From: an uncultured Oscillospiraceae bacterium
Lineage (GTDB): Bacteria; Bacillota; Clostridia; Oscillospirales; Oscillospiraceae
DNA: 56,115 nucleotides
Direction of reading: 5' to 3'
NCBI GenBank assembly: GCA_944385705.1
Contig: CALWYF010000006.1
Location: 1 to 56,115 of the forward strand
Shown one piece after another: positions 10,080 through 17,557 of this stretch. A model generated the notes under the pieces. It searched no databases, was not told where the DNA came from, and saw only the letters and a list, made by a program, of their open reading frames with translations. The position numbers were made by a program, and so were the translations under genes. The stretch's first letter is position 1. The number at the start of each line of letters is the position of its first letter.

Positions 10080-10123
10080 AAAAGGAAGCATGAAACTCAT
10101 TTTTTTGTTCCATACTTCCTTTT
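10080..10123. terminator. Hairpin in the invertible segment, possible transcription insulator
   Basis: Arms 10080-10096 and 10107-10123 form a 17-position stem around a 10-nt loop. On the plus strand two positions are A-C mismatches; on the minus strand both become G-U pairs, so the RNA hairpin is continuous there. On the plus strand the stem ends in TTTT. It lies between the promoter and the adhesin now, and would lie between the recombinase and the promoter after inversion. It could block read-through from the recombinase gene in either state. Confidence 0.55.
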
Positions 10124-10197
10124 ACTATAAAAATTTTTCCTCCCTGATATGAAGGGTCCCCCGCTTCGTCCTTTTTCGCCCGGCCGCGATGCTAAGC

Positions 10198-10224
10198 TTA
10201 CCACAGAAGAAATATTCTGTGGTA
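10198..10224 (-). repeat. Right inverted repeat (recombination site) of the invertible cassette
   Basis: T10198, then arm TACCACAGAA (10199-10208), core GAAATA (10209-10214), and arm TTCTGTGGTA (10215-10224). The two arms are perfectly complementary. The core is the reverse complement of the left site's core. It sits 45 bp before the adhesin start, so in the ON state this palindrome would form a hairpin in the adhesin mRNA leader. Confidence 0.93.
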
Positions 10225-10269
10225 CCCACGGAAAACTAAAGCCGGAATACCGGGAGGGGATTTGATAAC

Positions 10270-13200
10270 ATGAAGCGGAACGGCAAGAACAAATTACTGG
10301 CTCTGTTGCTGGCTGTCATTATGCTCATATCTGTGCTGCCAATGGCAGGCATGGCGGAGCAGGACACAGGGCCTGAAGAGGAATGCAGCTGCTCTCAGGA
10401 CTGCACGGCCGCTGTGCACCAGGAGGGCTGTCCTTTATACGGCCAATCGGGCGGCACATCCAAGACTCTTGAAAAGCTCAATGCAGCCAAGGAGACTGAA
10501 CAGCCCAAGGAGACTCAGCAGCCTCAGGAGACTCAGCAGCCTCAGGAGACCCAGCAGCCCCAGGAGACCCAACAGCCCCAGGAGACCCAGCAGCCTCAGG
10601 AGACCCAGCAGCCTCAGGAGACTCAGCAGCCTCAGGAGACCCAGCAGCCTCAGGAGACTCAGCAGCCTCAGGAGACCCAACAGCCCCAGGAGACCCAGCA
10701 GCCCCAGGAGACCCAACAGCCCCAGGAGAGCGAAACGGTAAAGGCTTTTCTGGAGGCCGTGAAGGCCATAGTTCTCCCGGAGGAGATAGATGAGGAGAAA
10801 GAGGAGGAGCTCAGCAAATTAGTGGCTACGGCCATGGAAGCCTATGAGGCCCTGAGCGCCGAAGATCTGGAGCGGGAGGACGTGAAAGCGGCTCTGGCGC
10901 TGATGGACGAGGCCGTAAAGGCCCTCAGCAGCATCTCCACTACTGAAGAACCCGTCCCCGTTGCCAAGATAGGCGAGACGGAATACACCAGTCTGGACGA
11001 GGCCGTGGCCGCCGCCGGTGACGGCGCAGTCATAGAGCTTCTGGCCAACTGCGAAACCGAAGGCCTGAATCTCTCAAAGGACCTGACCATAAAGGGCGGC
11101 TACACCGTCACCTTTACTAAATACGGCATCGCCCTCTGGGGAAAGGCCCTTACTTTTGAGGGCTGCACCGTGGTCATGAACGGCATCGGCTCCACACCAT
11201 ACACCGCCGAGTGGAATTGGATGACCATTTGTGCCAGCACCAACGCCTCTCTGAACTTAAATAACGCCACCATGATCATGGATGGCACTGGAGCCGGAAA
11301 CGCCCACGCCATTTATTTCTGCTCCAACAACAAGCTGAACCTCAATGGCTCCAGCCTGACTATCAGAAACTATGCCCAGGATGCCCTGGAGTGGGACGGC
11401 GGCGACGGCGGATATAATGTCAATATCATTAACTCCAGCTTTACCTCCGACCACAACCGTTCCGGCTTTACCGGCACCTTCTACGCCACCATAAACAACA
11501 GCACCGTCAATGTGGTCAACAGTGCCGGAAATGGCTCCAACGGTTCTCACTTCGTTATCAAGAACGGCTCCACCGTGGATTTCAGCGGCAACGGCAGCCA
11601 CGGTCTCTCCGCCGGACTTTTAAGCGTTGAGAACTCCACTATCACAGCCAACAACAACGGTATGTGCGGTGTGATATTTACCGGTGCCGGAACCTTTGTA
11701 AACTCCCACATTACAATTACCGGCACAAAAGGCACCAGCTACTGGAACGCAGGCATGAGGCTCTATACCGCCAACGCTACGGCTTCCATCGACGGCAGCA
11801 CCCGCCTCACCATTACCGATAACTATGTGACCGGACTGTTCCTGGATTCTTCCTCTCAGCTGTCCATAGCAGAGGGGGCCCAGGTGCTCATAAGCCGTAA
11901 CCGCGCCGAACAGGCAAATTGCTCCACCAGCAAGGACTTTGCCCGCTGCGGCGGCGGCATTGCCGTGAGAAGCGGGGCCTCTGCCGTCCTGTCCAACAGC
12001 ACGCAGATTTACAACAACCACGCCGCTCTGGCCGGTGACGACATCTATGTGGAAGAGGGCGGCAGCATCAGCTTCGGCGCCGTGGGCAGCGGCTGGACTC
12101 TAGACGATTGCAGCCACGCTATAGACGGCTGGTATGACGACAGCGCCAATGTCACCGAGGGTGACAGCACTACATATAATCGCTGGAACGCCCATGACAG
12201 CGCAAAAGAGCACATTGTTCTGAGCGCCCCCGGCAGCTACACCGGGGTGACGGCCCTGAAAGCCGCCCACGGGACCTTGCCTCCCGCCGAGCCACTGCCC
12301 TGGCCCGATTCCCCGGAGAATATCTCCCGCTCCAAGACGGCCACCAATCTGGACGCAAACTTTGAGTCCACCGTGACCCTGGGCCTGCCCGCCGCTCAGC
12401 AGCAGCTGGTCAGCGATGTGGTCTTCGTGCTGGATAAGTCCACCAGCGCCCAGGTGGAGAGCCAGGTGCTGGATATGCTCTCCCAGCTCAACGAGCAGAT
12501 AAAGGGCAGCAGCGCCGCCGTAAAGGTGGGCGTGGTCATCTTCAACAAGCAAGCCAACAATGTTCTGGGGCTGACGGAGCTCAATGATGCCAATCTCCCG
12601 GCCATTGAAAATGCCATCAAGACCCAGATAAGCAGCGGCACCAACACCCATGCCGGACTTCTGGCAGGCAAGGCCATGCTGGACGCCGACAGCTCCGTGG
12701 ATGCCGGGCGCAAGTACCTCATCTTTGTCAGCGACGGCATAAGCTATATGTATAATGCCGAACCCACCGTCACCGCCTGGAGCTTTAAGGCAGACGGCTG
12801 GGCCAACTGGGCAGGTCCGGACAACTGGAGTTCCAAGTATGGCAGCACTGCGGCCCCGGCAAACTGGGGTACCTGGCTGGCAGATATCAAGGCCAAGGTG
12901 GAGGCTCAGGGTACGACCTATGAGTATCCCTACGGCGGCACTCCTGTCCAGTCCACGCCTCAGGACGAGGGCACCTGGAATTCCGCCTATGCCACCTCCG
13001 TGGATAAGGCCCTGTACATGAGCTATCAGGTGTATGTCAGCGCCGTCAGTTCCGGCTATAACTGCTACGCCGTAGACGCCACCAGCGGCAACGACGGCAA
13101 TAACCAGTGGGGTCACTCCTTCATGAGCTATCTGGCCCAGGGTCAAACCGTGAGCTTTGAGGGCATCAAGAACGACATCCTCTATCTTCTCTCCGCAGGT

Positions 13201-14370
13201 TCCACCGTAGTGGACGAGATAGGCAGCGGTACCGACGACAAGGGCAACGACTACAACATGGACTTTGTCAATGACGTCTCCCGCCTCAAGCTCACCGTGG
13301 GCGGCGTGGAGCTGGACAAAGTCAAGATAGAAGACAACAAATACGGCTTCGGTGCAAAGGACGGCAGCTACCGCTTTGTTCTGGAGTACTTCCCCGACAG
13401 TGCGGAAGGCGCCGACGACGAGCACTTCGTATGGTACATAAACGAGTCCATAAAGATAACCGAGCCGGTGCAGCTGAGCTATGTGGTGAAGCTCAGCAAC
13501 CCCCAGACCGCCGAGGGGACCTACGGCGAGTACGACGCCAACGGCAGCCAAGGCAAGACCGCCCTCTACACCAACAATTCCGCTACCCTCTACCCGGTGG
13601 ACAGCAGCGGCGAGCCGGGTCTTCCCCAGGTCTTCCCCAAGCCCACCGTTTCTTACACTGTTGCCCCCTCTCTCATTACCGTCAGCGTCACCAAGATTTG
13701 GAATGACAGCAACAATGCCGACGGACTCCGGCCGGCCAGTCTCACCGTGACTCTTTATGCCGACGGCAAGAACACAGGCAAGACCCTTGTGCTTAATGAG
13801 GCGAACAACTGGCAGGGCAGCTTTGACGCCCTGCCCGCAGCGGAAAACAACACGGCAATAGACTACAAGGTATATGAGGATGAAGTTCCCGGCTATACCC
13901 AGCAGGCCAGCGTCAGTGAGGCGTCAAACGGCATTGCCGTCACCCTCACCAATACGCATACAGTGGAGACCGTATCCATTCCGGTGCAGAAGGTCTGGCA
14001 GGATAACAACAATGCCTACGGCCGCCGCCCCAACAGTGTAACCGTATACCTCTATGCCAACGGCGAGTACACCGGAGACATTCTCATTCTCCGCAGCCGG
14101 AACAATTGGGTGGGAAGCTTTGAGAATCTGCCCAAATACAGCGGCGGTCAGCTCATAAATTACACCGTGCGTGAGCGGTCCATGTACTTCTACAACGGGA
14201 AAGTCAGCGCCAATCCCAACGGCGGCTTTATCGTCACCAACTATTACACCACCTCCCCTGGCACCGGTGACAGCAGCAATCTTTGGCTCTGGACTGCGCT
14301 CTCCGGCATAAGCCTTCTCAGCGTCGGCTCGGTGGCTCTGCCGGTATTCAGACGCAGGAAAAAGGACTAA
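10270..14370 (+). CDS. Large wall-anchored adhesin: QQPQET repeats, beta-helix, VWA and two CnaB domains
   Basis: Predicted surface protein of 1366 residues. A signal peptide (about 1-30) is followed by a Cys-containing segment, twelve QQPQE(T/S) repeats (83-154), and an acidic helical stretch. Next come Asn/Ser/Gly-rich repeats of a probable pectin-lyase-like beta-helix (about 235-640). A VWA domain from about residue 715 has an intact metal site (D722-x-S-x-S, THAG, SDG). Two CnaB domains (about 1136-1215 and 1237-1315) keep the Lys, Glu and Asn expected for isopeptide bonds. The anchor is SPGTGD (1329-1334), a hydrophobic helix and an RRRKK tail, a variant sortase signal. A GGAGGGG site precedes the ATG. 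Expression is predicted to depend on the upstream invertible promoter. The ligand is unknown. Confidence 0.9.
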   Translation: MKRNGKNKLLALLLAVIMLISVLPMAGMAEQDTGPEEECSCSQDCTAAVHQEGCPLYGQSGGTSKTLEKLNAAKETEQPKETQQPQETQQPQETQQPQETQQPQETQQPQETQQPQETQQPQETQQPQETQQPQETQQPQETQQPQETQQPQESETVKAFLEAVKAIVLPEEIDEEKEEELSKLVATAMEAYEALSAEDLEREDVKAALALMDEAVKALSSISTTEEPVPVAKIGETEYTSLDEAVAAAGDGAVIELLANCETEGLNLSKDLTIKGGYTVTFTKYGIALWGKALTFEGCTVVMNGIGSTPYTAEWNWMTICASTNASLNLNNATMIMDGTGAGNAHAIYFCSNNKLNLNGSSLTIRNYAQDALEWDGGDGGYNVNIINSSFTSDHNRSGFTGTFYATINNSTVNVVNSAGNGSNGSHFVIKNGSTVDFSGNGSHGLSAGLLSVENSTITANNNGMCGVIFTGAGTFVNSHITITGTKGTSYWNAGMRLYTANATASIDGSTRLTITDNYVTGLFLDSSSQLSIAEGAQVLISRNRAEQANCSTSKDFARCGGGIAVRSGASAVLSNSTQIYNNHAALAGDDIYVEEGGSISFGAVGSGWTLDDCSHAIDGWYDDSANVTEGDSTTYNRWNAHDSAKEHIVLSAPGSYTGVTALKAAHGTLPPAEPLPWPDSPENISRSKTATNLDANFESTVTLGLPAAQQQLVSDVVFVLDKSTSAQVESQVLDMLSQLNEQIKGSSAAVKVGVVIFNKQANNVLGLTELNDANLPAIENAIKTQISSGTNTHAGLLAGKAMLDADSSVDAGRKYLIFVSDGISYMYNAEPTVTAWSFKADGWANWAGPDNWSSKYGSTAAPANWGTWLADIKAKVEAQGTTYEYPYGGTPVQSTPQDEGTWNSAYATSVDKALYMSYQVYVSAVSSGYNCYAVDATSGNDGNNQWGHSFMSYLAQGQTVSFEGIKNDILYLLSAGSTVVDEIGSGTDDKGNDYNMDFVNDVSRLKLTVGGVELDKVKIEDNKYGFGAKDGSYRFVLEYFPDSAEGADDEHFVWYINESIKITEPVQLSYVVKLSNPQTAEGTYGEYDANGSQGKTALYTNNSATLYPVDSSGEPGLPQVFPKPTVSYTVAPSLITVSVTKIWNDSNNADGLRPASLTVTLYADGKNTGKTLVLNEANNWQGSFDALPAAENNTAIDYKVYEDEVPGYTQQASVSEASNGIAVTLTNTHTVETVSIPVQKVWQDNNNAYGRRPNSVTVYLYANGEYTGDILILRSRNNWVGSFENLPKYSGGQLINYTVRERSMYFYNGKVSANPNGGFIVTNYYTTSPGTGDSSNLWLWTALSGISLLSVGSVALPVFRRRKKD
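10516..10731 (+). repeat. Tandem 18-bp repeat encoding QQPQET, 12 copies
   Basis: Twelve consecutive 18-bp units (consensus CAGCAGCCTCAGGAGACY). They vary only at third codon positions except that the last unit ends in Ser. A shorter degenerate unit (QPKET) precedes them. The repeat lies inside the adhesin gene and forms a Gln/Pro-rich flexible stalk. Slippage between units would change stalk length in steps of six residues and keep the frame. Confidence 0.95.
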
Positions 14371-14426
14371 GAAATTCTAAGGCGGTTCAGGGAAATTGGC
14401 TTTGCCTGTCCCTGAGCTGCCAAACT

Positions 14427-14463
14427 AGGGGTCTCATGGTAAGTCTGCCATGAGACCCCTTTG
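14427..14463 (+). terminator. Terminator-like hairpin after the adhesin gene
   Basis: 13-bp stem, AGGGGTCTCATGG (14427-14439) with CCATGAGACCCCT (14448-14460), and an 8-nt loop. The T-tract after it is short (TT then GCAG), so efficiency is uncertain. A smaller 7-bp dyad (TCAGGGA/TCCCTGA) lies just upstream. Confidence 0.65.
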
Positions 14464-14530
14464 CAGATAAACGGGAGGCATAGGCCTTTCGCCTTGCGCA
14501 CCAATCACTTTAGGGAAGGAGAGAATTGGT

Positions 14531-15472
14531 GTGGGAAAAGATGCTGAGCTTTTGGGCCGGCGCTTCGGCATGCTGGAAGTTATAGAGAAAATGGACCTTA
14601 GCCAGGATAACTACAGAGTGTGGCTCTGCCGCTGCGACTGCGGCGGAGAAATACTGGCAAACACAAGGCGGCTCACAGGAGGTCTTGTCACAAACTGCGG
14701 CTGCGTTCCGAAAAGCAACGCCAAAAGGGGTTCCATTGCGGAGAACCTGACCGGGAGACGGTTTGGGCAGCTTACGGCCCAGCGCCGTGTGGAGAGCCTT
14801 AATGGGCGTACCCGCTGGCTTTGCCGCTGCGACTGCGGCGGCAGCTGCGTCGCCAGCTCCCACGACCTGAAGGTCGGAAAGGTGAGCAACTGCGGCTGTA
14901 AGCGCAGGCGCTCGGGCAACAATATCACAGACATCTCCGGCCTTCGCTTCGGCCGGCTGCTGGCTCTGGCCCCAACATCCAGGCGGGATAAAAAGGGCTC
15001 GGTATACTGGATATGCCGCTGCGACTGCGGAAATGAGCTGGAAGTTTCGGAGGACGGCCTGGTCCAGGGAAACAACAAAAGCTGCGGCTGTCTGAGGCAG
15101 GAAATGCTCAGTGACATTTCCAACAAGCTCCACCGCATTGACGGCACCTGTGTGGAATGGCTGGAAAAACGGAAGCACCGCTGTGACAACACCAGCGGTT
15201 TCCGGGGCGTTTATCCCCAGAGCAACGGGAAGTTCAGAGCAGCTATCGGCTTTAAAGGGCGGCGCTTTAATATAGGCACTTACTCCAGCTTCGAGGAAGC
15301 TGTCCGTGCCCGGCAGGAGACTGAAGAGCTGATCCACGGCGGCTTCGTAAAGGCCTATTACCGTTGGCTGGATACAAACGACTCCCTGCCGGAAACGGAA
15401 CGAACTCCCCTGATATTCGATGTAGGAAAAAATGAAAAGGGATTTTTCATACTGACCAACATGGAGCCGTAA
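14531..15472 (+). CDS. Three CRCDCG/CGC zinc-motif repeats plus C-terminal AP2-like DNA-binding domain
   Basis: A 313-residue protein of unknown function. It has three copies of a 70-80-residue unit: GRRFGxL or GLRFGRL, then W(L/I)CRCDCG, then (N/S)CGC. The four cysteines per unit suggest three zinc-binding modules (first CxCxC at residues 33-37). Residues about 223-278 (SGFRGVYPQSNGKFRAAIGF, GTYSSFEEAVRARQE) resemble an AP2/ERF domain, which in bacteria is mostly found in phage, homing-endonuclease and transposon proteins. No HNH or other nuclease motif is visible. The GTG start has a GGAG site about 10 bp upstream. It is the last gene of the island. It may regulate DNA transactions there, but this is inference. 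Confidence 0.8.
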   Translation: MGKDAELLGRRFGMLEVIEKMDLSQDNYRVWLCRCDCGGEILANTRRLTGGLVTNCGCVPKSNAKRGSIAENLTGRRFGQLTAQRRVESLNGRTRWLCRCDCGGSCVASSHDLKVGKVSNCGCKRRRSGNNITDISGLRFGRLLALAPTSRRDKKGSVYWICRCDCGNELEVSEDGLVQGNNKSCGCLRQEMLSDISNKLHRIDGTCVEWLEKRKHRCDNTSGFRGVYPQSNGKFRAAIGFKGRRFNIGTYSSFEEAVRARQETEELIHGGFVKAYYRWLDTNDSLPETERTPLIFDVGKNEKGFFILTNMEP

Positions 15473-15537
15473 ACTGTTTTTGTCCCACTGCACCGTACCG
15501 GGGCTTCCGGGGCGCCGCAAGCTCTGGGCTTATTTCG

Positions 15538-15580
15538 GCAAAAAAAGAGTTCGGAGATTTTCTCCGAACTCTTTTTTTGC
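15538..15580. terminator. Bidirectional terminator with perfect 20-bp stem
   Basis: Arms 15538-15557 and 15561-15580 are perfectly complementary with a TTT loop. A seven-A tract on one side and a seven-T tract on the other let it serve both the plus-strand zinc/AP2 gene and the minus-strand rpsF-ssb-rpsR operon. It marks the right edge of the accessory island. Confidence 0.93.
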
Positions 15581-15594
15581 TTATGTGAAGCTTA

Positions 15595-15834
15595 TCAGTC
15601 GGTCACGTAGGGCAGGAGAGCGATCTGACGGGCTCTCTTTATTGCCTCGGTGAGCTCACGCTGATGCATGGCGCAAACGCCGGTGGTGCGGCGAGGCAGG
15701 ATCTTGCTGCGCTCGGACATGTAGCGGCGAAGCTTGGCGGTGTCCTTGTAGTCGATAAAGGTGGCCTTATCAACGCAGAACTGGCAAACTTTTTTCCGTT
15801 TGCGATTCTTGGGGTTGTTCTTATCGAAAGCCAA
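15595..15834 (-). CDS. rpsR: 30S ribosomal protein S18
   Basis: 79-residue basic protein of the small subunit platform that pairs with S6. The sequence [21 protein letters not shown] followed by [18 protein letters not shown] is the S18 family pattern, with the cysteines of the zinc-binding type. It is the last gene of the rpsF-ssb-rpsR operon, 35 bp after ssb. The operon ends at the perfect 20-bp stem at 15538-15580. Confidence 0.97.
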   Translation of the reverse strand: MAFDKNNPKNRKRKKVCQFCVDKATFIDYKDTAKLRRYMSERSKILPRRTTGVCAMHQRELTEAIKRARQIALLPYVTD

Positions 15835-15869
15835 AGCTGTATCCTCCTATCAATTATTTTTGTTGCGGC

Positions 15870-16343
15870 TCAGAAGGGCAGCTCGCCGTCTCCGTCATCC
15901 AGCTCTGCGAAGGGGCTCGCATTTGAAGAAGAAGAGGATGAGGAAGGGGCGCTGTAGGAGCGGCTTTCGCCGCTGCTGCCGTAATTGCCGCCGTAGCTGC
16001 CGCTCTCTCCGCTGTCGCGGCGGCGGCTCTCGCCGAAATAGATGTTGTCAACAACGACCTCGGCGCTGCGGCGCTTGCCGCCCTCCCGGTCGGTCCAATC
16101 TCTTATCTGCAGGCGGCCGGAAACTACGGCCATGCTGCCCTTCTGGAAATATTTGCTGACAAATTCGGCTGTCTGACGCCAGGCGACGCAGTCGATAAAA
16201 TCGGTCTGCTTTTCACCGCCGTCACGGCCGCCGTAATCGCGGTCAACGGCCAGGGTGAAGCTCGCCACCGGCGTCTGGGACTGGGTGTATCTGAGCTCCG
16301 GGTCCCGGGTCAGACGTCCCATGATGGTAATGTGGTTAAGCAT
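15870..16343 (-). CDS. ssb: Single-stranded DNA-binding protein
   Basis: 157 residues: an OB-fold domain (MLNHITIMGRLTRDPELRYT to about residue 105), a Gly/Ser/Arg-rich flexible linker, and the acidic tip DDGDGELPF that binds partner proteins. It protects single-stranded DNA in replication and repair. It lies between rpsF (11 bp upstream) and rpsR, the conserved bacterial arrangement. Confidence 0.97.
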   Translation of the reverse strand: MLNHITIMGRLTRDPELRYTQSQTPVASFTLAVDRDYGGRDGGEKQTDFIDCVAWRQTAEFVSKYFQKGSMAVVSGRLQIRDWTDREGGKRRSAEVVVDNIYFGESRRRDSGESGSYGGNYGSSGESRSYSAPSSSSSSSNASPFAELDDGDGELPF

Positions 16344-16354
16344 AGCCGCGCTCC

Positions 16355-16651
16355 TTACTCTGCACGCAGGGTGATCAGGCGACGCAGTATGCCGTCAGTG
16401 ATACCGAGAATACGGTCCAGCTCGGCAGGGAACTCGGGAGCGCTGGTGAACTTCATCAGCACATAGTAGCCCTCAGAAATGTAGTTGATCTCGTAAGCCA
16501 GCTTGCGCTTACCCATCTCCTCCATTTCGTCAAGAGTACCATTTGCTTCCACAAGTGCCTTGAACTTCTCAACAACAGCTGCGGTCTGCTCCTCAGTGAA
16601 GTTGGGGTTGATGATGTACATCACTTCGTACTTTTCGCTTGCTTTTGCCAT
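16355..16651 (-). CDS. rpsF: 30S ribosomal protein S6
   Basis: 98-residue small-subunit protein with the S6 pattern KYEVMYIINPNFTEEQ, GKRKLAYEINYISEGYYVLMKF and FPAELDRILGITDGILRRL. It is the first gene of the rpsF-ssb-rpsR operon. An AAAGGAGG site is 5' of its start on the minus strand. A near-consensus promoter lies 78-105 bp upstream of the start codon. Confidence 0.97.
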   Translation of the reverse strand: MAKASEKYEVMYIINPNFTEEQTAAVVEKFKALVEANGTLDEMEEMGKRKLAYEINYISEGYYVLMKFTSAPEFPAELDRILGITDGILRRLITLRAE

Positions 16652-16728
16652 GGTTGCACCTCCTTTTGGTCTATTGGCCCCCGCTGAGGCGGGAGCAAGG
16701 ATTGCCCATCCCGTGGACAGGCTATATT

Positions 16729-16756
16729 ATTATAACGGTTTTCCCTGGAATGTCAA
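16729..16756 (-). promoter_or_regulatory. SigA promoter of the rpsF-ssb-rpsR operon
   Basis: Minus strand: -35 TTGACA (16756-16751), 16-bp spacer, -10 TATAAT (16734-16729). Both hexamers are perfect consensus. Transcription should start near 16722, leaving a leader of about 70 nt before rpsF. S6:S18 is known to bind operon leaders in other bacteria; I could not identify that motif here with certainty. Confidence 0.88.
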
Positions 16757-16778
16757 GGGTTTTCAGCCGTTTGCAGGC

Positions 16779-16819
16779 AAAAAAAATTCTGAGAGGGGCC
16801 GGATTCTATCCCCTCTCAG
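16779..16819 (-). terminator. Terminator of spoVT
   Basis: 10-bp stem CTGAGAGGGG (16789-16798) with CCCCTCTCAG (16810-16819). Read on the minus strand it is followed by AATTTTTTTTGCC. It separates spoVT from the rpsF promoter. Confidence 0.88.
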
Positions 16820-16829
16820 TCAGAATTTC

Positions 16830-17372
16830 TCAGCACTCCATCTGCTTGCCCAGAAAACAGGCCGCCATTTGGGCCAGCTTGTACTCCAGCTCCGTGGCGC
16901 CGCTTCCGCCCCGCTCGCAGATAAACAGCACGCAGCCCATCAGATCCCCCTCCGCTATCACCGGCACGGCCACGGAGATGCGGTATTTGTCGCTGGCCTG
17001 GCTCACCGGCAGCTCGGCGCCGCCGGCAGAGAAGCGATAGGAGCTGCGGCCCTCCATGAGCTCTGAAAGCTGCTGGCTCATCGGCTTTTCCAGCAGCTCC
17101 CGGCGGGCCGGGCCGGAGACGGCGATGAGGCTGTCCCGGTCGCAGACGGCGGCGATGGCGTCGGTGGTCTTGCGAAGGCTGTCGCATATCTGGGCGGCAA
17201 AATCCCCCAGCTCGCCGATGGGGGAATACTTTTTGAAAATCAGCTCGCCGTCCTTATCGGTGAATATCTCCAGGGGGTCGCCCTCCCGGATGCGCATGGT
17301 TCGGCGTATCTCCTTGGGTATGACCACCCGGCCAAGATCATCTATCCTGCGAACGATTCCTGTTGCTTTCAT
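16830..17372 (-). CDS. spoVT: Stage V sporulation protein T, AbrB-family regulator
   Basis: 180 residues. The N-terminal AbrB/SpoVT swapped-hairpin DNA-binding domain is MKATGIVRRIDDLGRVVIPK and following (residues 1-50). The C-terminal part (about 55-178) is a GAF-like domain. Known role: forespore regulator that tunes SigG-dependent genes and spore coat and germination functions. Length and N-terminus match the family. It has its own terminator. I see no clear SigG promoter in the 185-bp upstream gap shared with the divergent gene at 17558. Its presence is the main sign that the organism can sporulate. Confidence 0.94.
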   Translation of the reverse strand: MKATGIVRRIDDLGRVVIPKEIRRTMRIREGDPLEIFTDKDGELIFKKYSPIGELGDFAAQICDSLRKTTDAIAAVCDRDSLIAVSGPARRELLEKPMSQQLSELMEGRSSYRFSAGGAELPVSQASDKYRISVAVPVIAEGDLMGCVLFICERGGSGATELEYKLAQMAACFLGKQMEC

Positions 17373-17515
17373 ATTCCTTTCTCTCCTTGCTTTGCGTTTG
17401 CATTGCTATTGTTTGCAGGAACTGGGAAATTATGCGATTTTTGCTGCCTGTCTCTTTTTATCTGCCGTTTCACTTACATTCTTACCTTTAGGTCCCGAGC
17501 CTTTTTAAATTCTTA

Positions 17516-17544
17516 TTGACGCATTTTTCCAATGGCTGTAAAAT
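17516..17544 (+). promoter_or_regulatory. Candidate SigA promoter for the stalk-protein/mscS pair
   Basis: -35 TTGACG (17516-17521), 17-bp spacer, -10 TAAAAT (17539-17544). Transcription would begin near 17551, only about 7 nt before the annotated ATG of the next gene. The mRNA would therefore be almost leaderless, or translation would start further in. Confidence 0.6.
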
Positions 17545-17557
17545 ATAAATATTTATT

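Larger units (their letters stand above)
9968..10214. other. Predicted invertible promoter segment (inverton), OFF orientation
   Basis: DNA between the two crossover cores. It is AT-rich on the left half and GC-rich near the right end, and has no convincing open frame. It holds a leftward promoter (10026-10054), a small dyad TTCATGT/ACATGAA (9997-10014) at the expected transcript start, and a large hairpin (10080-10123). Recombination between the two sites would reverse the segment and point the promoter at the adhesin. In the reversed state the -35 and -10 would map near 10128-10133 and 10151-10156, with transcription starting about 107 nt before the adhesin ATG. The gene-free stretch 9953-10269 is fully explained by this cassette. 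Confidence 0.88.

Noticed and set aside
10105-10131. Rightward promoter in the invertible segment (TTGTTC, TATAAA)
   Set aside because: The spacer is only 15 bp, the -35 is weak, and it overlaps the hairpin. The leftward promoter is a far better match. A low basal activity cannot be excluded.
10516-10731. Regular repeats that could be taken for a CRISPR array
   Set aside because: Units are contiguous 18-bp codon repeats with no spacers and encode QQPQET inside an open reading frame.
9119-15580. Prophage or integrative element
   Set aside because: Apart from one recombinase there are no phage, conjugation or excision genes and no tRNA attachment site. The recombinase is better explained by the adjacent inverted sites.
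17373-17557. SigG promoter for spoVT
   Set aside because: A CATAATT lies upstream on the minus strand, but no acceptable -35 is found at the right distance.
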